Positions 1 to 9,197 of a DNA stretch of 64,000 bases are shown here, piece by piece. The DNA is from Yersinia massiliensis CCUG 53443 (GTDB taxonomy: Bacteria > Pseudomonadota > Gammaproteobacteria > Enterobacterales > Enterobacteriaceae). Both the position numbers and the translations under genes were made by a program. Location of the stretch: assembly GCF_000312485.1 (NCBI RefSeq), contig NZ_HE997646.1, positions 327,641 through 391,640 on the forward strand, in the 5' to 3' direction. Within the stretch, counting starts at the first letter, position 1; the number at the start of each line of letters is the position of its first letter. The notes beneath the pieces were generated by a model that had not been told where the DNA came from, made no database searches, and saw only the letters and a program-made list of their open reading frames with translations.

Positions 1-813
1 TTTAAAAGAGATAACGCATGGTTAACTATCTCAGCAATAACACTTTTATTATTTCTTATATTTTTAATCCTTATATCATCCCTAACAGATTCTATTTTTC
101 CGATACCATCAATCCTTTCCATTCTATTTATCATTATTATCGCCATATCATTGAGTATGGTAGTTTATCTCCATGTGAATAATAATCGAAAGTTTACTTA
201 TTTTTTGTATGAAAGAGGCGTGCGTATTTTTGATCATGATAATGGCAATGTATTTTTCACTCCATTTAATAAAATACAATACATCCATAAATATCAGACA
301 GGCATAAATCCTAATGGTAAAATTAATACCATGGCATTTCGCACATCAAAAAATAAGCGCTGGAATATTATCGTTAATAACATAAATAATGCTTACCCAC
401 TGATTAACACAATTATTCATCACCAAGTTATACATATTGGCATCATCAGCTTAAATAACTTATCGCTAGGTCAATGTGTTGTATTTGATCTGATTAAAAA
501 CAATAACTATTGGCTAAACCTTCCTATACTCAGCGATCTTTTAAATCTGATGAAGTTGAGATGGCTTCAGATGGATACAGTTCCAGTGTCGCTAAGTGCA
601 CACACATTAGTCACGATAGACAGAATTATTTGTATTGAAGATATTTTTCGTATCGAAATCGCCCGTGAAAAACGCCATGACAAAATAAGGTTATTTGACA
701 AAGATGGTAACATACTATTTTCGTTGGATTATTCAGCATTGATAAACGCAGATCTTTTTATTGCGTTGATTGAGCACATGATTCAAAACCGTATTCCAGC
801 CTATTACGAATAG
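1..813 (+). CDS. Membrane protein of unknown function (5' partial)
   Basis: The reading frame is open from base 1, so the start lies outside the window; the first in-frame ATG at 151 falls inside a hydrophobic segment and is probably not the start. Two membrane segments (about residues 8-26 and 35-55) precede a soluble domain rich in Asn, Ile and Lys. The soluble part seems to repeat a pattern (a basic or charged turn, then an I/F-rich strand) that could be a PH-like or YcxB-like fold, but this is a guess. The gene is clearly more AT-rich than its neighbours and converges on rseC with 16 bases between stops. I do not recognise the family. Confidence 0.7.
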   Translation, partial: FKRDNAWLTISAITLLLFLIFLILISSLTDSIFPIPSILSILFIIIIAISLSMVVYLHVNNNRKFTYFLYERGVRIFDHDNGNVFFTPFNKIQYIHKYQTGINPNGKINTMAFRTSKNKRWNIIVNNINNAYPLINTIIHHQVIHIGIISLNNLSLGQCVVFDLIKNNNYWLNLPILSDLLNLMKLRWLQMDTVPVSLSAHTLVTIDRIICIEDIFRIEIAREKRHDKIRLFDKDGNILFSLDYSALINADLFIALIEHMIQNRIPAYYE

Positions 814-829
814 AATAAGATGAGTGCTA

Positions 830-1291
830 TTATTCTTGCTGAATACGAATTGCTGTAGGTGGTAGACCAATTTGTAAAACTGTAGGTTGATACTCACTTT
901 GACTTTCAATTTTACTGGCTAATTTCTTGGCTAATAAAAAACCGACACTAGCTCCCATAAAAGCACCGAGAGCAGTAAAAGCATCGGTGATAAAGAGAGT
1001 CTGAAATAAGGCTCCACCACCAATTAACCCGACTAGTGGGGTTAAATAAACCAAAGAAGCAGAACGTAATAAGCTGCCCTCACTGATCCCAACTTCGACT
1101 TTCTGCCCTGGTTCTAGTGGTTGCAAAATTGCTATTTGTAGTTGGTGATCAGTTTCCGGTCCTAACTCATTTAATAGGTGGCCACCACACCCACTTCGGG
1201 CATGGCAACTTCCGCAACCTGCCTGAGGTTCACAACGTAAAAGCGCAATGCCATTATTCCACGAGATAACCGTGGCCCATTCTTTCATCAT
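830..1291 (-). CDS. rseC: SoxR-reducing system / sigma-E regulatory protein RseC
   Basis: RseC is an inner-membrane protein of the rpoE operon and is linked to reduction of SoxR. The N-terminal cytoplasmic part has the family cysteine cluster (C-x2-C-x5-C, residues about 20-30). Two hydrophobic segments follow (about 76-95 and 100-122), then a short tail. The start overlaps the rseB stop in an ATGATGA arrangement, so Met1 and Met2 are both possible and translation is probably coupled. It is the last gene of rpoE-rseA-rseB-rseC. The 153-residue length is normal for the family. Confidence 0.95.
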   Translation of the reverse strand: MMKEWATVISWNNGIALLRCEPQAGCGSCHARSGCGGHLLNELGPETDHQLQIAILQPLEPGQKVEVGISEGSLLRSASLVYLTPLVGLIGGGALFQTLFITDAFTALGAFMGASVGFLLAKKLASKIESQSEYQPTVLQIGLPPTAIRIQQE

Positions 1292-2244
1292 TTTGCTGAC
1301 CCCAAAACCAAGCTATCAGCAATACGTTTCGCCGTTGCTGGAGGCAATTCACCGACGACAGTGATTTCGACATTATTACGAGCTTCCGTATGAACGGTAC
1401 GACGCCCCTGACGCAAAGATTGTTCTGAAGGAACATCTTTACCCAGTGGATTTATATTCACCGAAAAACTAAATAAGCCATCGCTATACAACCGCGATTC
1501 TGTTGGCGTATCCATATTCGGCAATGTACGGCGACTACGCGAAACCTCGGTAACACCTTCGGGTAACCAACGCAGGGACCAAGCAAAATCCACTTTATTC
1601 TTAGCAGGTAACGCCAGTAAAGGGGGTAACGACAGTTTGACTAAATCTTTTAGAATCTCTTGGATCGGCTCTCCGACAGCAAAAGAAATCACCCGAAACT
1701 GTTCAAGCGTTTCACCATCTTTGTCTAACAGGTCGACCCGCATTGGAAGTTTAGTTGTTTCATCCATCCAAATAATATAGCTATACCGGGTGCTGTCTCG
1801 GGATACCACTCGAATAACCTGACAGGGTCTATCCGCGATACGAGCACGACCTAGCGCAATGTAATTATAGTATTTCGATAGTTTTTCAAAATCAGGGAAG
1901 ACAACAGAGGGCAATGCATCAACGATATGCTCACCGGCAAGGGTGAAAGAGTCAAAACCTGGCTCGAAATAACTGATTTCATTTCCACGCTGTAGGATTT
2001 CAGTTCGTGGACCATCCATACGCAGTAATTGCGCCAAGGTTTTTTTATCTAAAATAGCATGTCGATAGCGAAGAGAATCAATCCCTTGCTTATTAACATT
2101 GATATACGATAGCTCATAGTTGAGCGACTGGCTGGCATTGCTCATTTCCTGCAACATAGCTATCGGCGTGGTTTCCGCCGAAGCTAGTGTTGGCATGAAT
2201 AGGCTGCCCGCCAATAAACAAACGGAGAACCAAAATTGCTTCAT
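1288..2244 (-). CDS. rseB: Sigma-E regulatory protein RseB (periplasmic)
   Basis: RseB binds the periplasmic part of RseA and shields it from DegS until mislocalised outer-membrane proteins or LPS displace it. A signal peptide is visible at residues 1-23 with an AxA-type cleavage site. The remainder is a two-domain MucB/RseB fold: an N-terminal lipoprotein-like lobe and a smaller C-terminal lobe from about residue 215. The start codon overlaps the last base of the rseA stop (TAATG), indicating coupled translation. Length 318 residues is typical. Confidence 0.97.
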   Translation of the reverse strand: MKQFWFSVCLLAGSLFMPTLASAETTPIAMLQEMSNASQSLNYELSYINVNKQGIDSLRYRHAILDKKTLAQLLRMDGPRTEILQRGNEISYFEPGFDSFTLAGEHIVDALPSVVFPDFEKLSKYYNYIALGRARIADRPCQVIRVVSRDSTRYSYIIWMDETTKLPMRVDLLDKDGETLEQFRVISFAVGEPIQEILKDLVKLSLPPLLALPAKNKVDFAWSLRWLPEGVTEVSRSRRTLPNMDTPTESRLYSDGLFSFSVNINPLGKDVPSEQSLRQGRRTVHTEARNNVEITVVGELPPATAKRIADSLVLGSAK

Positions 2245-2900
2245 TACTGCTGTTGCATTCCTAAGGACTGAGTTCCTGGGACTTGAATTGCAGCTTGCGT
2301 TGATGTCGAAGGCTGCTGCAACACATCAGTTTGTGGTAAACGACGTTGCAATTCAAAATCTTGCAACTGGGTCATCATATTGACGCGTCTACGTTGCTCT
2401 TGAACTTGATGCTGTTGAGATGTTCCGAAAGAACCATCAGCAGGCACACCAAAACTCACCGGTGAGGCTTTGCCCATCATCGGTAATGTATTAAACGCCG
2501 GTGACTCAGGCTGTAAATTGCCAGATGTAGGCTGGTTATACTGCTGTACCCCAACAATAACGGCAAGCGAAACACAAGCTGCCACACCCACTTGAGTAAT
2601 CTGGCTGGCCCAAGGGCGAACTTTGTGCCAGAAAGGCATCTTCTGCCAAGTATGTGGTTGTGGCTGAGATTCAGGTACAGCAATAGGAACAAAACGAGTT
2701 GGCTCGTTTTTGAGCGCTTCTGCGACACGGCTGGCGATATCTAGGTGCAAGACTTCACCAACGTCCCCCCGCAGGGTGTCACGGATTAAGTGATAGCTCT
2801 CCCAGCTTTGCTGTAGCGTTTTATCTTTCGATAAAGACCCCAACAGCTCACTATCAAGAGTTTCTCCGTCCATCAGAGCGGAAAGCTTTTCTTTCTGCAT
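2244..2900 (-). CDS. rseA: Anti-sigma-E factor RseA
   Basis: RseA is a single-pass inner-membrane protein whose cytoplasmic N-terminus holds sigma-E inactive; DegS and RseP cleave it under envelope stress. The start MQKEKLSALMDGE and the helical sigma-binding domain (about residues 1-70) are characteristic. One membrane segment lies near 103-120, followed by a Gln-rich periplasmic domain that RseB binds. The C-terminus ends in repeated Gln residues. It lies 24 bases after rpoE and overlaps rseB by one base. Confidence 0.97.
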   Translation of the reverse strand: MQKEKLSALMDGETLDSELLGSLSKDKTLQQSWESYHLIRDTLRGDVGEVLHLDIASRVAEALKNEPTRFVPIAVPESQPQPHTWQKMPFWHKVRPWASQITQVGVAACVSLAVIVGVQQYNQPTSGNLQPESPAFNTLPMMGKASPVSFGVPADGSFGTSQQHQVQEQRRRVNMMTQLQDFELQRRLPQTDVLQQPSTSTQAAIQVPGTQSLGMQQQ

Positions 2901-2924
2901 GCCAAATACCCTTTATGTGTCCGC

Positions 2925-3500
2925 TTATCGCTGAATTAGCGGCTGAACTTTGTTATCGATAGCTTCTCTGGCACGGAAGATACGGGAACGAACAGTACCC
3001 ACCGGACAGTCCATAATTTCGGCTATCTCTTCATAGCTTAGACCATCTAACTCCCTGAGTGTAATCGCCATCCGGAGATCTTCAGGAAGTGACTCTATGG
3101 TTTTAAAAACTATCTGCCTCAATTCTTCAGACAACATTAAGTTCTCAGGGTTCGATATTTCTTTCAATGCACCCGCATTTTCGTAATTTTCAGCATCATT
3201 TGCATCCACATCACTGGATGGCGGGCGCCGCCCCTGAGCGACTAAGTAATTTTTTGCTGTGTTAACAGCAATACGGTAAAGCCACGTATAAAAAGCACTA
3301 TCGCCACGGAATGATGCCAATGCGCGATACGCCTTAATAAAAGATTCCTGCACGACATCAGGGACATCGCCCTGAGGTACGTATCGGGATACGAGGCTCG
3401 CAACCTTATGCTGGTATCGAACTACCAGTAAATTGAACGATTGCTGATCACCTTTCTGGACCCGTTCAACCAGCATCTGATCCGTTAACTGCTCGCTCAT
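2925..3500 (-). CDS. rpoE: RNA polymerase sigma-E factor RpoE
   Basis: An ECF sigma factor that directs transcription of the envelope-stress regulon. Region 2 (about residues 20-90, including the DVVQESF and FYTWLYRIAVNTAKN motifs) binds the -10 element. Region 4 (about 130-185, ELDGLSYEEIAEIMDCPVGTVRSRIFRAR) is the helix-turn-helix for the -35. The 191-residue length matches E. coli RpoE. It heads the operon with rseA, rseB and rseC. A sigma-E-like promoter lies about 85-110 bases upstream, consistent with autoregulation. Confidence 0.98.
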   Translation of the reverse strand: MSEQLTDQMLVERVQKGDQQSFNLLVVRYQHKVASLVSRYVPQGDVPDVVQESFIKAYRALASFRGDSAFYTWLYRIAVNTAKNYLVAQGRRPPSSDVDANDAENYENAGALKEISNPENLMLSEELRQIVFKTIESLPEDLRMAITLRELDGLSYEEIAEIMDCPVGTVRSRIFRAREAIDNKVQPLIQR

Positions 3501-3584
3501 CCGAGGTGAACTCTCCCGAAATCTATCCCCATGCTAAAAATAGTACTGCCAGCCATAATGTTATTTTCCTGAGCAAGCACACGC

Positions 3585-3612
3585 TTGGAGTCCATAAAAA
3601 TTGCAAAGTTCC
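3585..3612 (-). promoter_or_regulatory. Sigma-E-type promoter for rpoE
   Basis: Read on the minus strand, GGAACTT (3612-3606) is followed after 16 bases by TCCAA (3589-3585). The sigma-E consensus is GGAACTT with a 15-16 base spacer and TCTGA or TCTAA. The site sits about 85 bases upstream of rpoE and fits the known autoregulated P2 promoter of enterobacterial rpoE. The -35 match is perfect and the -10 match is partial. Confidence 0.7.
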
Positions 3613-3724
3613 ATGTTGCCAGATTTTTTGTCTGAATATTATTTAGACATCTTATAGCCATAGCTTTTGCGCTGGCAGATAGGCTAACATGAAATTCACT
3701 CTTCTTCTGCACACATCATACGAT

Positions 3725-5326
3725 ATGCAATCATCATCTGAACACGTTAGCGATGTATTGATCATCGGGAGTGGCGCTGCCGGTTTATCATTAGCTCTGC
3801 GCCTCGCACCACATTGTAAAGTCACCGTTCTGAGTAAAGGGCCACTGAATGAAGGAGCCACTTTTTATGCTCAGGGAGGTATAGCTGCCGTTTTCGATGA
3901 AACCGACAGCATCAGTTCCCACGTTGATGACACCCTGATCGCCGGGGCTGGACTTTGTGACAAAGACGCCGTCGAATTTATTGCCAGCAATGCCCGCTCT
4001 TGCGTGCAATGGCTAATTGATCAGGGCGTGCTGTTTGATACTGAAACCAGTGCCAGCGGCGAAGAACGCTATCACCTCACTCGCGAAGGCGGGCATAGCC
4101 ATCGCCGTATACTGCATACCGCTGATGCGACAGGTAAAGAAGTAGAAACTACCCTCGTAGGTAAAGCAAGTACTCACCCTAACATTTTAGTGAAAGAACG
4201 CTGCAATGCTGTCGATTTAATTACGTCGAACAAAATCGGCCTGACAGGGACTAAACGTGTTGTTGGCGCTTACATTTGGAACCGAGAGCTAGAAAAGGTT
4301 GAAACTTTTAGGGCCAAGGCCGTGGTGTTGGCAACTGGTGGGGCTGCAAAAGTTTATCAATACACCACGAATCCAGATATCTCCTCTGGTGATGGTATTG
4401 CCATGGCTTGGCGCGCAGGATGTCGAGTCGCCAATCTGGAGTTCAACCAATTTCATCCTACTTGCCTGTTTCATCCGCAAGCACGTAACTTTTTGCTGAC
4501 TGAAGCACTACGTGGTGAGGGGGCTCACCTTAAGCGCCCTGATGGTAGCCGTTTCATGCCTGATTTTGATTCGCGAGGTGAGCTAGCGCCACGTGATATC
4601 GTCGCTCGCGCCATTGACCATGAAATGAAACGGCTGGGCGCGGATTGCATGTATTTAGATATCAGCCATAAACCCGCTGATTTCGTGATACAGCACTTCC
4701 CGATGATTTACGAAAAACTGCTGTCATTGGGTATCGATCTGACCAAAGAAGCTATCCCTATCGTACCCGCCGCCCATTATACCTGTGGTGGTGTGATGGT
4801 CGATCAGCACGGGCGTACCGATCTAGATGGGCTATATGCCATCGGTGAAGTCAGCTATACCGGTTTGCATGGCGCGAATCGCATGGCGTCCAACTCTCTA
4901 CTTGAATGTTTAGTTTATGGTTGGTCTGCCGCTGAAGATATTCTCACGCGCTTACCGCATGCCAAGCTGGCTAAGCATTTACCGGACTGGGATGAGAGTC
5001 GAGTCGATAACTCGGATGAACGTGTTGTTATTCAGCATAACTGGCACGAATTGCGCTTATTCATGTGGGACTACGTCGGTATCGTCCGCACCACTAAACG
5101 CTTAGAGCGAGCCTTGCGCCGAATTAACACCTTACAGCAGGAAATTGATGAGTATTATGCCAATTTTCGGATCTCTAATAATCTGCTGGAGTTACGTAAC
5201 TTGGTACAGGTTGCTGAGTTAATCGTGCGCTGTGCAATGGAACGTAAAGAGAGCCGTGGTTTGCACTATACACTCGATTACCCCGAGCAAATAAGCGATC
5301 CAAAACCGACTATCCTTCATCCTTAA
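3725..5326 (+). CDS. nadB: L-aspartate oxidase NadB
   Basis: A flavoenzyme that oxidises L-aspartate to iminoaspartate, the first step of de novo NAD synthesis; quinolinate synthase NadA uses the product. The N-terminal FAD-binding motif ([17 protein letters not shown], from about residue 10) and the succinate dehydrogenase/fumarate reductase-like signature with HPT and the R-H catalytic region are present. Met at 3725 was chosen because it places the Rossmann motif at the usual distance; an in-frame ATG at 3689 would add 12 residues. From 3725 the product is 533 residues. It is divergent from rpoE, as in E. coli. Confidence 0.96.
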   Translation: MQSSSEHVSDVLIIGSGAAGLSLALRLAPHCKVTVLSKGPLNEGATFYAQGGIAAVFDETDSISSHVDDTLIAGAGLCDKDAVEFIASNARSCVQWLIDQGVLFDTETSASGEERYHLTREGGHSHRRILHTADATGKEVETTLVGKASTHPNILVKERCNAVDLITSNKIGLTGTKRVVGAYIWNRELEKVETFRAKAVVLATGGAAKVYQYTTNPDISSGDGIAMAWRAGCRVANLEFNQFHPTCLFHPQARNFLLTEALRGEGAHLKRPDGSRFMPDFDSRGELAPRDIVARAIDHEMKRLGADCMYLDISHKPADFVIQHFPMIYEKLLSLGIDLTKEAIPIVPAAHYTCGGVMVDQHGRTDLDGLYAIGEVSYTGLHGANRMASNSLLECLVYGWSAAEDILTRLPHAKLAKHLPDWDESRVDNSDERVVIQHNWHELRLFMWDYVGIVRTTKRLERALRRINTLQQEIDEYYANFRISNNLLELRNLVQVAELIVRCAMERKESRGLHYTLDYPEQISDPKPTILHP

Positions 5327-5334
5327 TCCATATC

Positions 5335-5360
5335 TGGGCGCAGTCAGCGGATTGCGCCCA
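5335..5360 (+). terminator. Hairpin after nadB
   Basis: A perfect 8-bp stem, TGGGCGCA and TGCGCCCA, with a 10-base loop lies 8 bases after the nadB stop. A weak pyrimidine run follows instead of a clean T tract, so this is a probable terminator, possibly serving both convergent genes. Confidence 0.5.
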
Positions 5361-5394
5361 ACTTGCTTCTTATCTCATCAGCCTTAAAACATCA

Positions 5395-6141
5395 CTAATA
5401 ATTAAGATAAAAATCACTGATGAGTGCGCAGAATTCGGGTGAATAGACGCCTTCAGATTGGCGCAGATCCAAATGCTGGTAGTCTGTTGTTCCGAATTGA
5501 CGCGATAACGTCAGTAACATCCGGTGCAATGGTTTACCAGGACGATCCCTAATATCAACCCGGGAACGGGTAAACCAGCTTTTTTGCTCTGCTAATCGCA
5601 CGAGTTCGACACCTAAATCATGAGGTAACACGACACAAAACACGCCATCCTCAGTGAGGAGTTTCTCAGCGCAATCTAATAAAGCATCATGTGTTAGAGA
5701 ACCGGTATAGCGTGCGGTATCGCGAGCTTCATCCCGACAAGCGACAGCCGGTGCAAAATAAGGTGGATTACTAACAATGAGGTCATATTGATGAAGGTGA
5801 TTTTTGGCAAACTCATGTACATCTTGGGCATAGATATTTACCCGTTCAGCCCAAGGTGACAATGCCACGTTACTGCTTGCTTGTTGCGCTGCTTCAGGTT
5901 CCAATTCAACACCATCAATAATGACTTCTGGTGATGAACGTTGTGCAATCATCAAGGCAATTAACCCACTACCGCAGCCAATATCCAGTGCTTTGCGGGC
6001 TTTTTCTACCGGTACCCAAGCGCCAAGCAGCACACCATCAGTACCTACTTTCATTGCGCAACGATCGTGCGCCACAAAAAATTGCTTAAAAGTGAAGCCA
6101 CCGCCACGCAATACTGGTTTTTTTTTCAATTGTTCGCTCAC
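5395..6141 (-). CDS. trmN: tRNA1(Val) (adenine-37-N6)-methyltransferase TrmN6
   Basis: A SAM-dependent enzyme (E. coli YfiC) that methylates N6 of A37 in tRNA-Val. The SAM-binding motif I reads ALDIGCGSGLIALMIAQ (about residues 49-65). The N6-adenine catalytic motif NPPY is present near residue 129. The N-terminal RGGGFTFKQFFVAHDRCAMKVGTDGVLLGAW block is typical of the family. Length 248 residues is normal. It converges with nadB and is divergent from srmB. Confidence 0.94.
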   Translation of the reverse strand: MSEQLKKKPVLRGGGFTFKQFFVAHDRCAMKVGTDGVLLGAWVPVEKARKALDIGCGSGLIALMIAQRSSPEVIIDGVELEPEAAQQASSNVALSPWAERVNIYAQDVHEFAKNHLHQYDLIVSNPPYFAPAVACRDEARDTARYTGSLTHDALLDCAEKLLTEDGVFCVVLPHDLGVELVRLAEQKSWFTRSRVDIRDRPGKPLHRMLLTLSRQFGTTDYQHLDLRQSEGVYSPEFCALISDFYLNY

Positions 6142-6273
6142 ATTAGTCGCCAGAATCTATAACCGGCGTAGCATAGGGCAATATGATTGAAGGGAAAAGA
6201 CATCAATACCGCTTAAACAGGTGAAGAATTCGGCTAACCCGTCTATAATCGGCGCCCCAAGTAGAGGAAGACC

Positions 6274-7587
6274 ATGACTGTAACCAATTTTTCCGAACTC
6301 GATCTCGATGAACGCCTGATTGACGCACTGCGCGAAAAGGGCTATGAGCGCCCAACCGCTATCCAAGCTGCTGCTATTCCGCCAGCGATGGATGGGCGTG
6401 ATGTTTTGGGTTCGGCCCCAACAGGTACTGGCAAGACTGCCGCCTTTTTGCTGCCTGCTTTGCAGCATTTGCTGGATTTCCCACGTAAAAAATCTGGCCC
6501 ACCGCGAATTCTGATCCTAACGCCAACCCGTGAATTAGCCATGCAGGTGGCGGATCAAGCGCGTGAACTAGCCAAGCATACGCAACTGGATATCGCGACA
6601 ATTACCGGTGGTGTGGCTTATATGAACCACGCGGAAGTCTTTAGTGAGAATCAGGACATTGTGGTTGCTACCACAGGCCGTCTGTTACAATACATCAAAG
6701 AAGAGAACTTTGACTGTCGGGCAGTAGAAACCCTGATTCTGGACGAAGCTGACCGTATGTTAGATATGGGCTTTGCACAGGATATCGAAACCATCGCGGC
6801 AGAGACCCGCTGGCGTAAACAAACATTGCTGTTTTCAGCGACGTTGGAAGGTGAGGCCATTCGTGAGTTTGCAGAGCGCATCCTTGAAGAACCAGTAGAA
6901 TTAGAAGCCGACCCTTCTCGCCGCGAACGCAAAAAGATTCAGCAATGGTACTACCGTGCAGATAATATCGAGCACAAAACAGCGTTGCTAGTGCACCTGT
7001 TAAAACAACCCGAAGTGCAGAAATCCATTATTTTCGTGCGCACACGGGAAAAGGTACACCAACTCGTCAGTTGGCTACGTGAAGCTGGCATTAACGCTTG
7101 GTTCCTCGAAGGCGAAATGGTTCAGGCTAAACGTACCGAAGCCGTTATTCGTTTGAGTGATGGTCGTGTCAATGTATTGGTTGCTACTGACGTCGCTTCA
7201 CGTGGTTTGGATATCGATGATATTAGTCACGTATTTAACTTTGATCTGCCGCTAACCGCTGACGTCTATCTTCATCGCATTGGCCGCACTGGCCGCGCCG
7301 GGCGCAAGGGTGTTGCTATTTCACTCGTTGAAGCGCATGACCATTTATTACTGGGTAGAATCGGACGCTATCTCAAAGAACCGTTGAAACCACGCGTTGT
7401 TGATGAACTACGCCCAACCAGTAAAGAGCCAAGTGCAAAATCAACCGGTAAGCCATCGAAGAAAGTTTTGGCTAAGCGTAAAGAGCTAAAAGAAGCCAGC
7501 AAAGAAAAAGCGAAGGTAAAGGTACGTCACCGCGATGCTAAGAACGTGGGTAAACGCCGCCAGCCGAAGGCAAAATCGGATACCTAA
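6274..7587 (+). CDS. srmB: ATP-dependent RNA helicase SrmB
   Basis: A DEAD-box helicase that assists early 50S ribosome assembly. The Q motif region (FSELDLDERLIDALREKGYERPTAIQ is its family position), Walker A (APTGTGKT), PTREL, DEAD (LDEADRMLD), SAT and the C-terminal HRIGRTGRAGRKG motif VI appear in order. The last 60 residues are a Lys-rich basic tail, as in E. coli SrmB. A GAGGAAG ribosome binding site precedes the ATG. Length 437 residues is close to the usual 440-444. Confidence 0.96.
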   Translation: MTVTNFSELDLDERLIDALREKGYERPTAIQAAAIPPAMDGRDVLGSAPTGTGKTAAFLLPALQHLLDFPRKKSGPPRILILTPTRELAMQVADQARELAKHTQLDIATITGGVAYMNHAEVFSENQDIVVATTGRLLQYIKEENFDCRAVETLILDEADRMLDMGFAQDIETIAAETRWRKQTLLFSATLEGEAIREFAERILEEPVELEADPSRRERKKIQQWYYRADNIEHKTALLVHLLKQPEVQKSIIFVRTREKVHQLVSWLREAGINAWFLEGEMVQAKRTEAVIRLSDGRVNVLVATDVASRGLDIDDISHVFNFDLPLTADVYLHRIGRTGRAGRKGVAISLVEAHDHLLLGRIGRYLKEPLKPRVVDELRPTSKEPSAKSTGKPSKKVLAKRKELKEASKEKAKVKVRHRDAKNVGKRRQPKAKSDT

Positions 7588-7614
7588 GGTACCGACTGAT
7601 TCAATGCACTGACT

Positions 7615-7645
7615 AAAAGCCGCTAATCAATTGCGGCTTTTTTAT
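7615..7645 (+). terminator. Rho-independent terminator of srmB
   Basis: AAAAGCCGC (7615-7623) pairs with GCGGCTTTT (from 7633) and continues into a T-rich run. It lies 28 bases after the srmB stop. Confidence 0.85.
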
Positions 7646-7673
7646 TAATAAAAAAGGGAGCCGAGGCTCCCTT
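7646..7673 (-). terminator. Rho-independent terminator of grcA
   Basis: The inverted repeat AAGGGAGCC / GGCTCCCTT (7654-7673) has a two-base loop. On the minus strand it is followed by a T5 run, placing a terminator just after grcA, back to back with the srmB terminator. Confidence 0.8.
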
Positions 7674-7707
7674 AGAATTATCACAAAGAAATCGTTGTGA
7701 TAAAGAA

Positions 7708-8091
7708 TTACAAACTTTCAGTGAAAGTACGAGTAATCACATCACGTTGCTGTTCTGGTGTCAGTGAATTGAAACGCACGGCGTAACCAGAGACACGGAT
7801 AGTCAGCTGAGGATATTTTTCTGGGTTTTTCACAGCATCTTCCAACGTTTCACGGCGCAGAACGTTAACGTTCAAATGCTGGCCACCTTCAACACGCACT
7901 GTAGGTTGCAGTTCCAGTGGAACTTCACGATATTCGATCTGACCTAATTCACTTGCTGGTACGATCTGGTCCTCTGCGTAGCCTGATTTAGCACAAACAC
8001 AACGCAGTTCATCTTTTTCACTATCCAGCAGCCAGAAAGAGTTCAACAGTGCTTCATTGCTAGCTTTAGTAATTTGAATACCAGTAATCAT
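7708..8091 (-). CDS. grcA: Autonomous glycyl radical cofactor GrcA (YfiD)
   Basis: A small glycyl radical protein homologous to the C-terminus of pyruvate formate-lyase; it can replace that part when PflB is damaged by oxygen. The radical-bearing motif [13 protein letters not shown] sits near the C-terminus (residues about 101-113). The conserved NVLRRETL segment lies at about 76-83. Length 127 residues is normal. A perfect FNR box lies about 115-125 bases upstream, matching its known anaerobic induction. Confidence 0.96.
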   Translation of the reverse strand: MITGIQITKASNEALLNSFWLLDSEKDELRCVCAKSGYAEDQIVPASELGQIEYREVPLELQPTVRVEGGQHLNVNVLRRETLEDAVKNPEKYPQLTIRVSGYAVRFNSLTPEQQRDVITRTFTESL

Positions 8092-8442
8092 TTGGGGCCT
8101 CCGTAATACGGCTAAAATTCCTAGGGGGAAAAACCATTTTGGTTATTTGGTAAAACCATTGTTGTCTTATTGTTCTATATACCAGTCACACAGATGCGAT
8201 TCCTTGATTTAAATCAACATTTTCACCACGCGAATGAGAGTGGCGTTGCCAAATTTATGTTTTATATCAATTTTATCAACCACGCTCATAGCAATTTTTT
8301 TTGTAAATTTTAAACATTTTTTATATTCAGTGGTCAAAAAAACATCATCACATCACAGACTCAGGTTTAACAGTTTCGCTCGTAGGATTGAACCGGTAAG
8401 CTAACGCACATCAACACCTTACATAAATCAAGGAGTGTGTTT
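8092..8442. other. grcA-ung intergenic region (351 bases)
   Basis: AT-rich divergent control region between grcA (minus) and ung (plus). It holds the FNR box at 8204-8217. About 62 bases farther from grcA, ATCAA half-sites occur at 8266-8270 and 8275-8279, which could be a weak second FNR position. The ung ribosome binding site AAGGAG is at 8430-8435. I see no further gene. Confidence 0.6.
8204..8217 (-). promoter_or_regulatory. FNR binding site upstream of grcA
   Basis: TTGATTTAAATCAA is an exact match to the FNR consensus TTGAT-N4-ATCAA. It lies in the grcA upstream region; E. coli yfiD is known to be FNR-activated with sites in this kind of position. Confidence 0.85.
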
Positions 8443-9123
8443 ATGTCCGCCTCCCTAAGCTGGCACGATGTTATCGGTCAGGAAAAAGAGCAGCCTTATT
8501 TTAAAGATACATTGGCCTATGTAGCTGCGGAACGTCATGCTGGGAAGATTATTTATCCCCCGCAAAAAGACGTGTTTAACGCGTTTCGTCTCACGGAATT
8601 AGATAGGGTTAAAGTGGTTATTTTAGGCCAAGACCCGTACCACGGACCTAATCAGGCTCATGGACTATCATTTTCAGTGTTACCTGGCGTCCCTGCCCCG
8701 CCATCTTTAGTGAATATGTATAAAGAGCTAGCAACAGATATTCCAGGCTTCGAGCGCCCTAATCATGGCTTTTTACAAAGCTGGGCCGAGCAAGGCGTGT
8801 TATTACTCAATACAGTACTCACCGTCGAAGCCGGCAACGCGCACTCTCACGCTAACCTCGGCTGGGAAACCTTTACCGATAAAGTGATTGCAGCGCTGAA
8901 TGAGCACCGTGATGGGGTGATTTTTATGCTGTGGGGTGCCCATGCGCAGAAAAAAGGCCGAATCATCGATACTCAACGCCATCATATTCTGAAAGCGCCG
9001 CATCCATCACCACTCTCCGCACATCGTGGCTTTCTCGGCTGTCAGCATTTCTCACAAGCAAACGCATTGTTGCAACAGCAAGGTTTACCACCAATTGACT
9101 GGCAACCCAAACTGCCGTCCTAA
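8443..9123 (+). CDS. ung: Uracil-DNA glycosylase Ung
   Basis: Family 1 uracil-DNA glycosylase that excises uracil from DNA to start base-excision repair. The water-activating motif [18 protein letters not shown] (about residues 60-77) contains the catalytic Asp, and the DNA-intercalation motif [11 protein letters not shown] lies near residue 187. ATG 8443 was chosen because AAGGAG at 8430-8435 is 7 bases upstream; an in-frame GTG at 8437 is too close to that site. The product is 226 residues. It converges with grpE across a shared terminator. Confidence 0.96.
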   Translation: MSASLSWHDVIGQEKEQPYFKDTLAYVAAERHAGKIIYPPQKDVFNAFRLTELDRVKVVILGQDPYHGPNQAHGLSFSVLPGVPAPPSLVNMYKELATDIPGFERPNHGFLQSWAEQGVLLLNTVLTVEAGNAHSHANLGWETFTDKVIAALNEHRDGVIFMLWGAHAQKKGRIIDTQRHHILKAPHPSPLSAHRGFLGCQHFSQANALLQQQGLPPIDWQPKLPS

Positions 9124-9155
9124 GAAAAATGGCCTAACTCACTAATAAAATTCAT

Positions 9156-9185
9156 AAAAAAGGCACCTAAAAGGTGCCTTTTTCA
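9156..9185. terminator. Bidirectional terminator between ung and grpE
   Basis: AAAAAGGCACCT and AGGTGCCTTTTT form a near-perfect stem with a short A loop. The T run on each strand lets it terminate both convergent genes. Confidence 0.85.
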
Positions 9186-9197
9186 CGTTAGAGCACC

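Noticed and set aside
1254-1436. Short minus-strand frame overlapping rseB and rseC
   Set aside because: Lies fully within rseB/rseC coding sequence in another frame and shows no recognisable protein features.
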